NCBI RefSeq assembly: GCF_002211285.1
Contig: NZ_LOKX01000036.1
Coordinates: forward strand, 1-64,000
Reading direction: 5' to 3'
Length of the DNA stretch: 64,000 nt
Source: Rhizobium sp. R635
GTDB taxonomy: Bacteria; Pseudomonadota; Alphaproteobacteria; Rhizobiales; Rhizobiaceae
Position 1 is the stretch's first letter, and the number at the start of each line of letters is the position of its first letter. Of the stretch, positions 17,560-25,358 are shown one piece after another. A model generated the notes under the pieces. It was not told the origin of the DNA, made no database searches, and saw only the letters and a program-made list of their open reading frames with translations. Both the position numbers and the translations under genes were made by a program.

Positions 17560-17612
17560 CTTCCCGATCGGGAAGTAAAAACATCAGCCTCACAAAATCA
17601 TCCCGATCGGGA
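17560..17612. promoter_or_regulatory. Twin HipB operators
   Basis: Two copies of a palindrome: CTTCCCGATCGGGAAG (17560-17575, perfect 16 bp) and TCCCGATCGGGA (17601-17612, with the same AAG flank on one side). They are about 41 bp (four helical turns) apart centre to centre and sit between hipB and the upstream remnant. The spacing favours cooperative binding on one DNA face. Confidence 0.75.
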
Positions 17613-17654
17613 AGTTTTATTTATCGCAACGAGCCGAAACACTCCGAACCGTAG

Positions 17655-17801
17655 ACCTTCATCTGGATCGCCGCGGAAGCCTCGGTGACGCGCGATATCC
17701 GCGCCTGTCTGCTGACGGAACGCAGCTATCCGCTGAGCTGGATGAAGGCATCCGGTTACTGGGTTTTCGGCAAGGCCGACGCGACGGAAAAGTTCGGCTA
17801 G
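17655..17801 (+). pseudogene. 3' remnant of a siderophore-interacting protein (FAD ferric reductase)
   Basis: An open frame without a start, reading IWIAAEASVTRDIRACL and ending SWMKASGYWVFGKAD, then a TAG at 17799-17801. The pattern WxAGEA...xxR...xxGYWxxG is the C-terminal signature of the SIP (ViuB-like) ferric-siderophore reductase family. Only about 48 residues are left; an in-frame stop lies immediately upstream (17652-17654). The stop codon is immediately followed by the 105-bp repeat. Confidence 0.7.
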
Positions 17802-17905
17802 AGCATGTCGCGCAAAACTGTGCAGCGGTTTTGGGACAACGACATGCGTAAAAACAAAGAACTAAAGCGCGAGGAGCGAATCTGAAAGATCGCGACGCGC
17901 TTTAG
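17800..17905. repeat. 105-bp two-hairpin repeat, right copy
   Basis: Second copy of the repeat at 15746-15850, same orientation, with only scattered differences and the same two stems (GCATGTCG/CGACATGC and CTAAAGCGCG/CGCGCTTTAG). Confidence 0.85.
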
Positions 17906-17958
17906 GCCGCACCGGCCCGAAATCGAGATCGTTTTTCGAAAGAAGGAACCCCGGCGCT

Positions 17959-18579
17959 CTAAGAGCGCGGCCGGCCGTCATCGAATAGCGTGGCAAGCCA
18001 CTGGTAATATCGCGGCTGCTTCTGCCGCAACTGGCCGCGTGAATAAGGCGGCCGGTCGATATCGCCGTAGAGGTAGACGCTCGCCGTGACCGCGAAAAAT
18101 TCCCGGTCGTTGCTCATCATGTAGGAATCGCCGGGCCAGAGGCCCCGGCCGTTGTTGAAGAATTGCCTGACATCGCCATTGCCGAATCCGCCGGGGAGCA
18201 TCCGGTCGTTATAGGCATGCAGAAGCTCGTGCAGGATGATCGGCTTGTCGGGATCGAGGCTCCGGACACGCAGGTCGATGCCGGTCTTGCTGCTGTAATG
18301 GCCGGGGCCGAAACCCGCGGCGGCGGGATTGGCCCAGATCGGAATGGTCCGCATGAAGGTAAGGATGTCGGGCTTCAGCTTGACGTGCTCGACGATGTCG
18401 AGCTGCTTTTTGACGGCCGCGACCATCTCCTTATCAGGCTCGGCGCCCCTGGCATTGGTAAGATCGACCTGCCATCCGTGATAGCTGAAAACCAGCGGGT
18501 CGGCCGCCGCTGTTCCTGCTGCTGCGATACTCATGGCAATGGCGGCGCACAGCACCAGCATCTTCAAAATCGTCCGCAC
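17959..18579 (-). CDS. Exported putative zinc-metallopeptidase-like protein
   Basis: 206 residues with a signal peptide (1-26, ending AAAGTAAA-DP). The mature part has HELLHAYNDRM, an HExxH zinc motif, and downstream acidic/aromatic segments (SNDREFFAVTASVYLYG) where a third ligand such as Glu could lie, as in gluzincin-like folds. It would act in the periplasm or outside. The family is not one I can name, so activity is inferred from the motif alone. Confidence 0.7.
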   Translation of the reverse strand: MRTILKMLVLCAAIAMSIAAAGTAAADPLVFSYHGWQVDLTNARGAEPDKEMVAAVKKQLDIVEHVKLKPDILTFMRTIPIWANPAAAGFGPGHYSSKTGIDLRVRSLDPDKPIILHELLHAYNDRMLPGGFGNGDVRQFFNNGRGLWPGDSYMMSNDREFFAVTASVYLYGDIDRPPYSRGQLRQKQPRYYQWLATLFDDGRPRS

Positions 18580-18679
18580 CGGCCCCTCCTCGGCGTGTCA
18601 CGCGCCGACTGTCGCATAGGCGGTCGGAAGGCACAATCATGTCACCGCAGCGCTGATGCCGCCGACGCGGAAGCGGTCC

Positions 18680-19027
18680 TCAGACCTTCTCTTTCTTCTT
18701 GGTCTTCTCCTTCGGCTCCACCGGCGCATCCGGCGTCGGCGCCAGGAGCTTGCGGAGCGATGCGATCTTGTCCTTCACCAGCGGGCGGAAACGCGTCGCG
18801 CGATAGGGCATGTCGGCAGCGCCATAACCTTCCGGCCCGTCATCATTGCCGCGATGGATTTCCGCGAGCTTCACGCCGATGAAGGTGCCGTCGACATAAT
18901 GGGTATATTCGCCGACCCAGCGGATCGTATAGATCTCGCCCTTGCGGATGAGCTGGTCGATGCTGACATGCTTGAAGGTATCGTTGATGCAGACGACCTT
19001 CTGGCCGACATGGAATTCATAGCTCAT
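18680..19027 (-). CDS. Hypothetical protein with lysine-rich tail
   Basis: 115 residues. The N-terminal half (MSYEFHVGQKVVCINDTFKH to TIRWVGEYTHYVDGTFIGVK) looks like a small SH3-like beta barrel; the tail ends in PKEKTKKKEKV, very basic, which may bind nucleic acid. Similar short proteins are common in rhizobia and their phages. No function known. Start ATG 19027. Confidence 0.7.
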   Translation of the reverse strand: MSYEFHVGQKVVCINDTFKHVSIDQLIRKGEIYTIRWVGEYTHYVDGTFIGVKLAEIHRGNDDGPEGYGAADMPYRATRFRPLVKDKIASLRKLLAPTPDAPVEPKEKTKKKEKV

Positions 19028-19120
19028 GGATCAGACTTTCCAATAGCAATCCGCCTCCCCGGTCCATAGCGCGTCCGGCGGCTCGGATGAACCCTTTTCT
19101 TGCGGGCAGCGGCCGATGTG

Positions 19121-20428
19121 TTAGTCGCAATAGACCTTGCCGCTCTTGCGGGAGCGCAGATCGAAGTGGAAGTGGTTCCAGTGTTCCGGGTTGCTGCCCG
19201 GCCCGAGCACGGTGTTGAAATAGCGGCAGCTGTCGGTGCGCACCGCCTTCAGGAGGCGGCCCTCGCGCAGCGAGAACAGGCCCTTCTTGCGCACGTCGAT
19301 CGCGTGGCCGTTCTTCAGCACGAACTTGCCGACGTCGATGGCATTGCCGCGGGCGTGTTCCGACATCGGATTGTATCTCTGCCGGCTGTTGTTCATGCGC
19401 CGGCAGGAATAGCCGCCGAGCGGCTGGATCGTCTTGATGCCGCTCCAATAGCGAAAGCGGGCGGACGGCGCCAGTTCGTTCTTCACCCATTTGGCGAAGG
19501 CGAGCGTCACCTGGCAGTTCAGCGTCACGGCCGGCTTGACGCCGATATTGCCGGAAAGCCCCTTCAGCGACACCGGATAGGGCACCTGGCAGGCCGGCCC
19601 CTGCGAAATCGGCGGCTTGTCGTCGAAGAGCACGCCCATGCGCTTCAGTTCGCGCCGGCAGGCAAGCTCGGAGGCCGGCATGACGCTCGGGTCGACAGGT
19701 GCGGCGGGCTGGCTCATCATCGGGTTGTTCGGCCGCAGCATCGCAACTTCTTCGGCCTCGTCCTCTTCGGGAACGCGGGTCGGCGCCACGACCGGGCTGC
19801 CGTCGTTCCAGGTCGGCGCCCGGCTCATCTGCGCTTGCGCGGCCGGCTGCGGAATGGCCCGCGGCGCGGGCTGGTTCAGCTGGGTCGGAGTATCGGTGCC
19901 GATGCCGTCGACGACGGGCTCGGTGGCGTTGCTCTCGGCGATCTGCTGCTGTTGCTCCTGTGCCAGGCCGACGACCGGCTCGGCCCCGAGCTCGTCATCC
20001 ATGTTGACGCCGCCGGATGGGATCGCGAGGTTCTGCGTGCCGCCCCAATTCTCGGTCTGCTGGCCTGCCGCCATCGCCTCGTCGCTGTCGATCATCGGCA
20101 ATTTGCGCCCGCCCGGCGCGCTCCGCGCCATCGGCGCGGCTTGGCCGGTGCCGGCAAGGTTCGGCGTATCGAGGTAATCGACGGAGCCCTGGCTGCTGCC
20201 GACAGGCGCACCAGAAACGGGATAGGAGGCCTGGCTCTCCACCGGCGCCATGCGCACCGCAGGCGCCATGCGCGCGGCCGGCGCCCGCGCCGGCGAGATC
20301 GAACTGACCCTGGTGCCGCTGTCGACATTGGCCGGTGGCGTGAGCCCATCGCTGATCGAACAGGTGGTCAGCGCCACCGAAAGCAGCACGGGCAAAAGGG
20401 ATCGCCGAGGAAAGGAAACAAACGCCAT
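19121..20428 (-). CDS. Extensin-like lipoprotein with M15-like C-terminal domain
   Basis: 435 residues. The N-terminus has a signal with a possible lipobox (SVALTTCSIS), then about 200 residues of low-complexity Pro/Ala/Gln linker, then the extensin-like C-terminal domain (about 280-435). That domain has the LD-carboxypeptidase/M15-like zinc pattern: SEHARGNAIDVGKF and HWNHFHFD, with cysteines (ACQVPY, YSCRRMN, DSCRYF, VYCD) likely in disulphides. It probably trims peptidoglycan in the envelope. ATG 20428 chosen because the signal starts there. Confidence 0.85.
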   Translation of the reverse strand: MAFVSFPRRSLLPVLLSVALTTCSISDGLTPPANVDSGTRVSSISPARAPAARMAPAVRMAPVESQASYPVSGAPVGSSQGSVDYLDTPNLAGTGQAAPMARSAPGGRKLPMIDSDEAMAAGQQTENWGGTQNLAIPSGGVNMDDELGAEPVVGLAQEQQQQIAESNATEPVVDGIGTDTPTQLNQPAPRAIPQPAAQAQMSRAPTWNDGSPVVAPTRVPEEDEAEEVAMLRPNNPMMSQPAAPVDPSVMPASELACRRELKRMGVLFDDKPPISQGPACQVPYPVSLKGLSGNIGVKPAVTLNCQVTLAFAKWVKNELAPSARFRYWSGIKTIQPLGGYSCRRMNNSRQRYNPMSEHARGNAIDVGKFVLKNGHAIDVRKKGLFSLREGRLLKAVRTDSCRYFNTVLGPGSNPEHWNHFHFDLRSRKSGKVYCD

Positions 20429-20540
20429 ACTCTTATCGCTTCCGTAGGCCGGCAGTGCAGTGACCGAAAAAACTCGGTCCAATTTTAATTAAAAACGGTG
20501 AATGAAAACTTACCCGCACAATCTGAACGCGACGGAACTG

Positions 20541-20564
20541 AAAAAGGCCGGTCGCCCGGCCTTT
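20541..20564 (-). terminator. Rho-independent terminator after the chemoreceptor gene
   Basis: AAAGGCCGG, loop of four, CCGGCCTTT followed by further T on the minus strand (9 perfect pairs). It lies 16 bp past the stop of the chemoreceptor gene. Confidence 0.85.
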
Positions 20565-20579
20565 AATCTCTCGTTCAAC

Positions 20580-22400
20580 TCACGCTGCCCGTGTGTATCT
20601 GGCCTCGGCCTGCCGCCCCGCCTCGCGCAGGCGGAAATTCGCAAGCAGCGTCTTCAGCTGCGTGCTTTCGTCGGCGAGCGTGCGGCTTGCCGCCGTCGTC
20701 TCCTCGACCATCGCCGCATTCTGCTGCGTCATCTGGTCCATGTGATTGACCGAGCTGTTGATCTCGTTGAGGCCCGTCGCCTGCTCGCGCGCCGCCGTCG
20801 CGATCGATGCGACGTGATCGTTGACCTGGTTGACCAGCGCCTCGATCTCCAGCAGCGCGTCGCCGGTCGAGCGCACCAGCGCAACCCCGCCCTCGACTTC
20901 CGTTGCCGAACTGCTGATCAGGGCCTTGATCTCCTTGGCCGCGTTGGCGGAACGCTGGGCGAGTTCGCGCACTTCCTGGGCGACGACGGCAAAGCCGCGG
21001 CCCGCCTCGCCTGCCCGCGCGGCTTCGACGCCGGCGTTCAGCGCCAGAAGGTTCGTCTGGAAGGCGATCTCGTCGATGACGGAGATGATCTGGTTGATGC
21101 GGCTCGAGGATTCCTCGATCCGGCCCATCGCCGTCACGGCATTGCGGACGATGTCGCCGGAGCGCCCGGCGCTCGCCTTGGTCTCGGCCACCATCTCGCG
21201 CGCCTCGTTGGCCCGCTCGGATGCGGTCTTGACCGTCGCGGTGATCTCGTCGAGCGCTGCCGCCGTCTCTTCGAGTGCGGCGGCCTGCTGTTCCGTGCGC
21301 TTCGACAGGTTGCCCGTCGCCTCGCTGATATCGGACGCGCTGTCGTTGACGACGCGGCTCGATTCGGAGATCGCATGAATGACGCCGTTCAGCGCATCGA
21401 CGGCGGCGTTGAAGTCGCCCCTGAGCTTGGCGTAATCCTCGCCGATATCGCCGATCGAAACCGTCAGGTCGCCGCCGGCGAGCTTCTCCAGGCCGACGCC
21501 GAGCGCCTGCATTGCGTGGGTCTGCCGTTCGGAGGCCGAGCGCAGGTTCGCTTCGTTGCCGCGGCGCTCTGCATCGATCTGCCGCTGCCTCTCGTCTTCC
21601 CGCCCGCGCAGCGCGCTGCGCTCGTCGACGGAGTCACGGAGCACCAGCAGCACCTTGGCCATCTGGCCGACTTCGTCGCGGCATTCGCTGCCGGCAATCT
21701 CCACCGATGCTTCCTCGGCGGCGATCGCATTCATCGCCGTCTTCAGCCGCGCGATCGGCGCCGTCACGCTGCGCACGATGGCAAAGGCGATCGCGATCGT
21801 CGCGACGGCACCGAGCAGGCAAAGCACAGCGGCCCAGATCGCATTCTGGCGATAGAGCGCGGCAAGGTCGTCGCCATAGACGCCGGTGCCGACGATCCAG
21901 CCCCAGGGCTCGAAACCGGCTACATAGGAATATTTCAGCACCGGCTCTTCAGCGCCCGGCTTCGGCCAGTAATAATCGACGAAGCCCTTACCGTCCTTCT
22001 TCACCTTGTTGACGAACTCGACGAACAGGAACTTGCCGGTCGGGTCCTTCATCTGGGAAATATCGGTGCCGTTCAACGCCGGCTTGATCGGGTGCATCAC
22101 CATCTTGGGATGCATGTCGTTGATCCAGAAATAGCCGTCGGCGCCGTAGCGCATCGCGCCGATCACGTCCTTGGCGGCTGCCTGCGCCTGCTCGCGGGTC
22201 ATCGTGCCCGCCTGCTCCATCTTGTAATACTTGTCGAAAATGCCGAGCGCCGTCGCATCCAGCTGCGCCAGCCCCGCCTTCCGCTCCGCTTCCAGCTCGG
22301 AGTAGGAATAGTTGAGAAAGAAGACCATCGTCGCCGCAAGCACGGCAAGCGTGAAGCCGACGAGGCAGTAAAGACGGGTGGAAATCTTGACGTTGCGCAT
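20580..22400 (-). CDS. Methyl-accepting chemotaxis protein with single Cache domain
   Basis: 606 residues. TM1 about 8-30, periplasmic single Cache (sCache_2) domain about 35-190 with YGADGYFWINDMHPKMVMHP and VAGFEPWGWIVGTGVY, TM2 about 190-212, HAMP, and a long cytoplasmic signalling hairpin with EIAFQTNLLALNAGVEAARA. sCache_2 receptors often sense small organic acids, but the ligand here is unknown. It ends ARYTRAA and lacks the CheR-binding pentapeptide. A CRP-like palindrome sits 22-39 bp upstream of the start. Confidence 0.93.
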   Translation of the reverse strand: MRNVKISTRLYCLVGFTLAVLAATMVFFLNYSYSELEAERKAGLAQLDATALGIFDKYYKMEQAGTMTREQAQAAAKDVIGAMRYGADGYFWINDMHPKMVMHPIKPALNGTDISQMKDPTGKFLFVEFVNKVKKDGKGFVDYYWPKPGAEEPVLKYSYVAGFEPWGWIVGTGVYGDDLAALYRQNAIWAAVLCLLGAVATIAIAFAIVRSVTAPIARLKTAMNAIAAEEASVEIAGSECRDEVGQMAKVLLVLRDSVDERSALRGREDERQRQIDAERRGNEANLRSASERQTHAMQALGVGLEKLAGGDLTVSIGDIGEDYAKLRGDFNAAVDALNGVIHAISESSRVVNDSASDISEATGNLSKRTEQQAAALEETAAALDEITATVKTASERANEAREMVAETKASAGRSGDIVRNAVTAMGRIEESSSRINQIISVIDEIAFQTNLLALNAGVEAARAGEAGRGFAVVAQEVRELAQRSANAAKEIKALISSSATEVEGGVALVRSTGDALLEIEALVNQVNDHVASIATAAREQATGLNEINSSVNHMDQMTQQNAAMVEETTAASRTLADESTQLKTLLANFRLREAGRQAEARYTRAA

Positions 22401-22421
22401 GGGGTTACCGGCGATTCCTAC

Positions 22422-22439
22422 ATGTGAGATCGCTCACAT
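22422..22439. promoter_or_regulatory. CRP/FNR-type palindrome upstream of the chemoreceptor
   Basis: TGTGA-GATCGC-TCACA (22423-22438) fits the TGTGA-N6-TCACA site of CRP-type regulators exactly, flanked by A and T. It is 22 bp from the mcp start, so it could repress or act on an upstream promoter. The remaining DNA to 22710 shows no gene. Confidence 0.5.
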
Positions 22440-22710
22440 TCTGAACCACCGGAATTACTGGAGCGTAAAGCTTTATTAGAAAGCAATCAAATAACGCAAG
22501 GTGAGGCAGAGGTTGCAAAATTCAACCAATTGAAATCCCATGGAATTTAAGCGGATGCTGACACAGCATTTTTCAACCGCCGGCGACCGCAGCCACCTCG
22601 AAGTGACTGGCGCACCTGGCATCGGCGTCTTTTACAGCTCACAGTCTTTGCACTAGGCTGCTTCCCAGTGAATCGCCGGCCTTCCGCCCGCACCAGATGG
22701 AGAACCCTTG

Positions 22711-23097
22711 ATGACCGAAGCCGCCAAGCCGAGAGGTGAACTGACGCTGCGCACGCTCGCCATGCCGGGCGATGCCAATCCCGCCGGCGATATCTTCGGC
22801 GGCTGGGTCATGGCGCAGATGGACCTTGCATCCGGCATCCGCGCCGCCGAGCGCGCCAAGGGCCGCGTCGTCACCGCCGCCGTCAAGGAGATGGCCTTCG
22901 AGCTGCCGGTCAAGATCGGCGATACGCTGTCGGTCTATACCGATGTCGAGCGGGTAGGGCGCACCTCGATCACGCTGATCGTCGAAGCCTGGGCGCATCG
23001 CTCGCGCTACGCCAAGATGGAAAAGGTCACCGCCGGCACCTTCATCATGGTGGCGCTCGACGAAGAGGGCAAACCCAAGGCAGTCCCCGCGGAGTGA
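22711..23097 (+). CDS. YciA-like acyl-CoA thioesterase
   Basis: 128 residues, single hotdog domain. The signature GDANPAGDIFGGWVMAQMD carries the catalytic Asn/Asp area of YciA-type enzymes, followed by VKEMAFELPVKIGDTLSVYT. It hydrolyses short to medium acyl-CoA in the cytosol. ATG 22711 has GGAG 8 nt upstream; a TTG one codon earlier is disfavoured. Confidence 0.9.
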   Translation: MTEAAKPRGELTLRTLAMPGDANPAGDIFGGWVMAQMDLASGIRAAERAKGRVVTAAVKEMAFELPVKIGDTLSVYTDVERVGRTSITLIVEAWAHRSRYAKMEKVTAGTFIMVALDEEGKPKAVPAE

Positions 23098-23121
23098 CAA
23101 GCCTCAAAACCGGGGATAGGG

Positions 23122-23709
23122 ATGGAAACGGTCAGCTCGCCTGAAGTGTTCCTGCACATCAAGGTGGTGATGGGCATGGTCATCAGCCTCTCGCTTGCGA
23201 GGCTCTTGACCGGCGTCGCCGGCATCGTCCAGCATCCCGCCAAGGCGAAGGTCTATCCCATCCATCTCGGCTGGGCGCTGTCCCTGTTTCTCTTCATCAT
23301 CCATATCTGGTGGTGGGAATATCGCCTGCAGGCCGTGCCCGTCATCGGCTTCGGCATCTATCTCTTCCTCGTCTGCTTCTGCAGCCTGTTCTTCCTGCTC
23401 TGCGCCCTGCTCTTCCCGGCAAGCCTCGACGAATATGGCGGCTACGAGGAATATTTCATTTCAAGGCGCAAATGGTTCTTCGGCATCCTCGGCCTGACCT
23501 ACGCCGTCGATATCCTGGATACCGCAATCAAGGGCCACGATCGCATCCTCTCCCTCGGCTGGGAATATCCCGCCCGCAACATCGCCTATATCCTGCTCTG
23601 CGCCATCGCCGCCTGGACCCCCAACCGCCGCTTCCACACCATCTTCGTCATCGCCAACCTCGCTTACCAGGTGAGCTTCATCTTCAGGCTTTATGATGTT
23701 TTGGAGTGA
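23122..23709 (+). CDS. Hypothetical inner-membrane protein
   Basis: 195 residues with about five to six hydrophobic helices (VVMGMVISLSLARLLTGVAG, LGWALSLFLFIIHIWWWEYR, GIYLFLVCFCSLFFLLCALL and later ones). An aromatic-rich stretch WWWEYR follows helix 2. It starts 24 bp after the thioesterase stop and is probably co-transcribed. I do not recognise the family. Confidence 0.75.
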   Translation: METVSSPEVFLHIKVVMGMVISLSLARLLTGVAGIVQHPAKAKVYPIHLGWALSLFLFIIHIWWWEYRLQAVPVIGFGIYLFLVCFCSLFFLLCALLFPASLDEYGGYEEYFISRRKWFFGILGLTYAVDILDTAIKGHDRILSLGWEYPARNIAYILLCAIAAWTPNRRFHTIFVIANLAYQVSFIFRLYDVLE

Positions 23710-23717
23710 GGAGTGGT

Positions 23718-23836
23718 CGGGCGAAGCCCGAACAATCGATCCAGTGAATCGATTGCAGCGACGAACGCCCTGAGCCCAAGCGAAGAGTTGGCAGCGATCC
23801 CGCGAAGCGGGAGCGATCGATCCAGTGAATCGATCG
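23718..23836. repeat. Two-copy hairpin repeat with compensatory changes
   Basis: Copy 1: CGGGCGAAGCCCG (23718-23730) then CAATCGAT-CCAGTGA-ATCGATTG (23733-23755). Copy 2: CCCGCGAAGCGGG (23799-23811) then CGATCGAT-CCAGTGA-ATCGATCG (23814-23836). Loops (GAA and CCAGTGA) are identical while stems differ by paired substitutions. Confidence 0.8.
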
Positions 23837-23866
23837 CAGGGCTGCTCCCTCGACGAAGCACAACCT

Positions 23867-24062
23867 CTCCTCCGTCATTCCTGTGCTTGTCACAGGAATC
23901 CAGCCGGCTTGCGTCTGCAAGCCGAAAGGACTCTTGAAAAGAGAACAGGCACCCCTCGCCTGGCAAGGATATGACTATTCTTCGGCAACGCTTTTAAGTC
24001 TTCCGCCGCGTGGACACGCGGCTGCTGGATTCCTGTGACGAGCACAGGAATGACGGAGGAGA
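23867..24062. repeat. Composite inverted repeat (GTCATTCCTGTGCTTGTCAC family)
   Basis: Forward arm 23867-23905 and reverse arm 24021-24062 carry the same sequence centred on CATTCCTGTGCTTGTCACAG. Between them are small hairpins (GCGTCTGCAAGC; GTGGACAC). The same architecture recurs at 40.1 and 52.1 kb. Nothing coding is seen between 23710 and 24172. Confidence 0.8.
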
Positions 24063-24172
24063 GATTGTGCCTCGCCAAGAGCAGGCGGCCGCCCGATGCT
24101 TAACCTCCCTCAGAGCGTCCGGCCCTGCAATTGGTTCACCGGCCGATCGATCCCACTTTGAGAAAGCACTTC

Positions 24173-25345
24173 TCACACCTTCAAAAACTGCGATCCCTTA
24201 TCAAACCCTAGCCCCGAAAAAATCTTCCCCGTCAGATCATTCACACCGACATCGAACTGCCGATAGAGCATCGCCGCCGCCACCTCGCGCACGTCTGCCG
24301 TCGGCATCAGGTCGCGGTCGTCGAGCAGTTGGCCGTCACCGACCCCCGGCCAGCGGCCGAGGATGCGGCCGCCGTTGATCGCGCCGCCGGCAAGTACGGC
24401 GCAGCCGCCGGTGCCGTGGTCGGTGCCGCCGGAGCCGTTCTGGCGGACGGTGCGGCCGAATTCGGTCATGGCGAGCACCACCGTCTTAGACCAGATTTCC
24501 GGCCCGAGCGTCGTCTTCAGCGTGTTGATCGCCTGCGCGAGATCCTGCGCCGGCCGCTTGAACTGACCGGCCTGGCCGATATGCGTGTCCCAGCCCGTGA
24601 TCGAGAAGCTGGCGATGCGGTAATCGCCCTTCAGCATGTTGGCCGCGAGTGCTGCGACATCGGCGGTCTTCTCGCCGCGCTGGCCGTCCGGCTCGACCAT
24701 CATCGCGGCGCTGTCGGCGCGCGTCGCCTCGGCAAGGGCTGCGGCAAAAGGCGGATCGCCGGCATAGAGCCGCGCCAGGAACTGCATCTCGTCGCGCGCC
24801 GGCGCCAGATTGGAATCCGAGGCCCAGACATCGACATTGTTCGGGCCGGAGAGGATCAGCTCCGTCGAGGTGTTGACGTCGATCGCCTTGCGCGCATCCG
24901 AGCGCGGAATGACGGCAAGCGCCCGGTTCAGCCAGCCGGTCTTTTCCTCCGCGACATGCTCGCCGCCGGATTCCAGCATGTCCTGCCCGTCGAAATGGCT
25001 GCGCTGGTCACGGTAGGGCGTCGAGACCGCATGCACGAACGCGAGCTCGCGGCTCTTCCACAGGGGTATAAGATCGGCAGCGGCCGGATTGAGGCCGAAA
25101 TGCCCATCGAGATCGAGAAGCCCGGTCTCCGGCGTCAGCGCCAAGGTCGGGCGAAGCGCGGCAAAACCGGCATCGCCATAGGGCTGCACCAGATCAAGCC
25201 CGTCCATCGCCCCGCGCAGCACGATGGTGACGAAACGATTGTCGCCCGGCATCGCCGCGAACGTGACCGGCGTGAAGACGGGAGCGGCGGCAAGACAGCA
25301 GGCGGAGGTGAGAAAACCGCGGCGCGACAGCGAGATCCTGTTCAT
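24173..25345 (-). CDS. Tat-exported DUF1501 protein
   Basis: 390 residues. Twin-arginine signal SLSRRGFLTSACCLAAAP at the N-terminus, then a DUF1501 domain (sulfatase/alkaline-phosphatase-like fold) with LRGAMDGLDLVQPYGD, HFDGQDMLESGG, GWDTHIGQAGQF, TEFGRTVRQNGSGGTDHG. The Asp/His pattern suggests a metal site. It follows the DUF1800 gene by 13 bp; the two families are almost always paired, and are thought to act together outside the cytoplasm, role unknown. Confidence 0.9.
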   Translation of the reverse strand: MNRISLSRRGFLTSACCLAAAPVFTPVTFAAMPGDNRFVTIVLRGAMDGLDLVQPYGDAGFAALRPTLALTPETGLLDLDGHFGLNPAAADLIPLWKSRELAFVHAVSTPYRDQRSHFDGQDMLESGGEHVAEEKTGWLNRALAVIPRSDARKAIDVNTSTELILSGPNNVDVWASDSNLAPARDEMQFLARLYAGDPPFAAALAEATRADSAAMMVEPDGQRGEKTADVAALAANMLKGDYRIASFSITGWDTHIGQAGQFKRPAQDLAQAINTLKTTLGPEIWSKTVVLAMTEFGRTVRQNGSGGTDHGTGGCAVLAGGAINGGRILGRWPGVGDGQLLDDRDLMPTADVREVAAAMLYRQFDVGVNDLTGKIFSGLGFDKGSQFLKV

Positions 25346-25358
25346 GGACGAAAGCCTC

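Noticed and set aside
20502..22427. Long open frame antisense to the chemoreceptor gene
   Set aside because: Shadow of the opposite strand; the opposite frame is a complete MCP.
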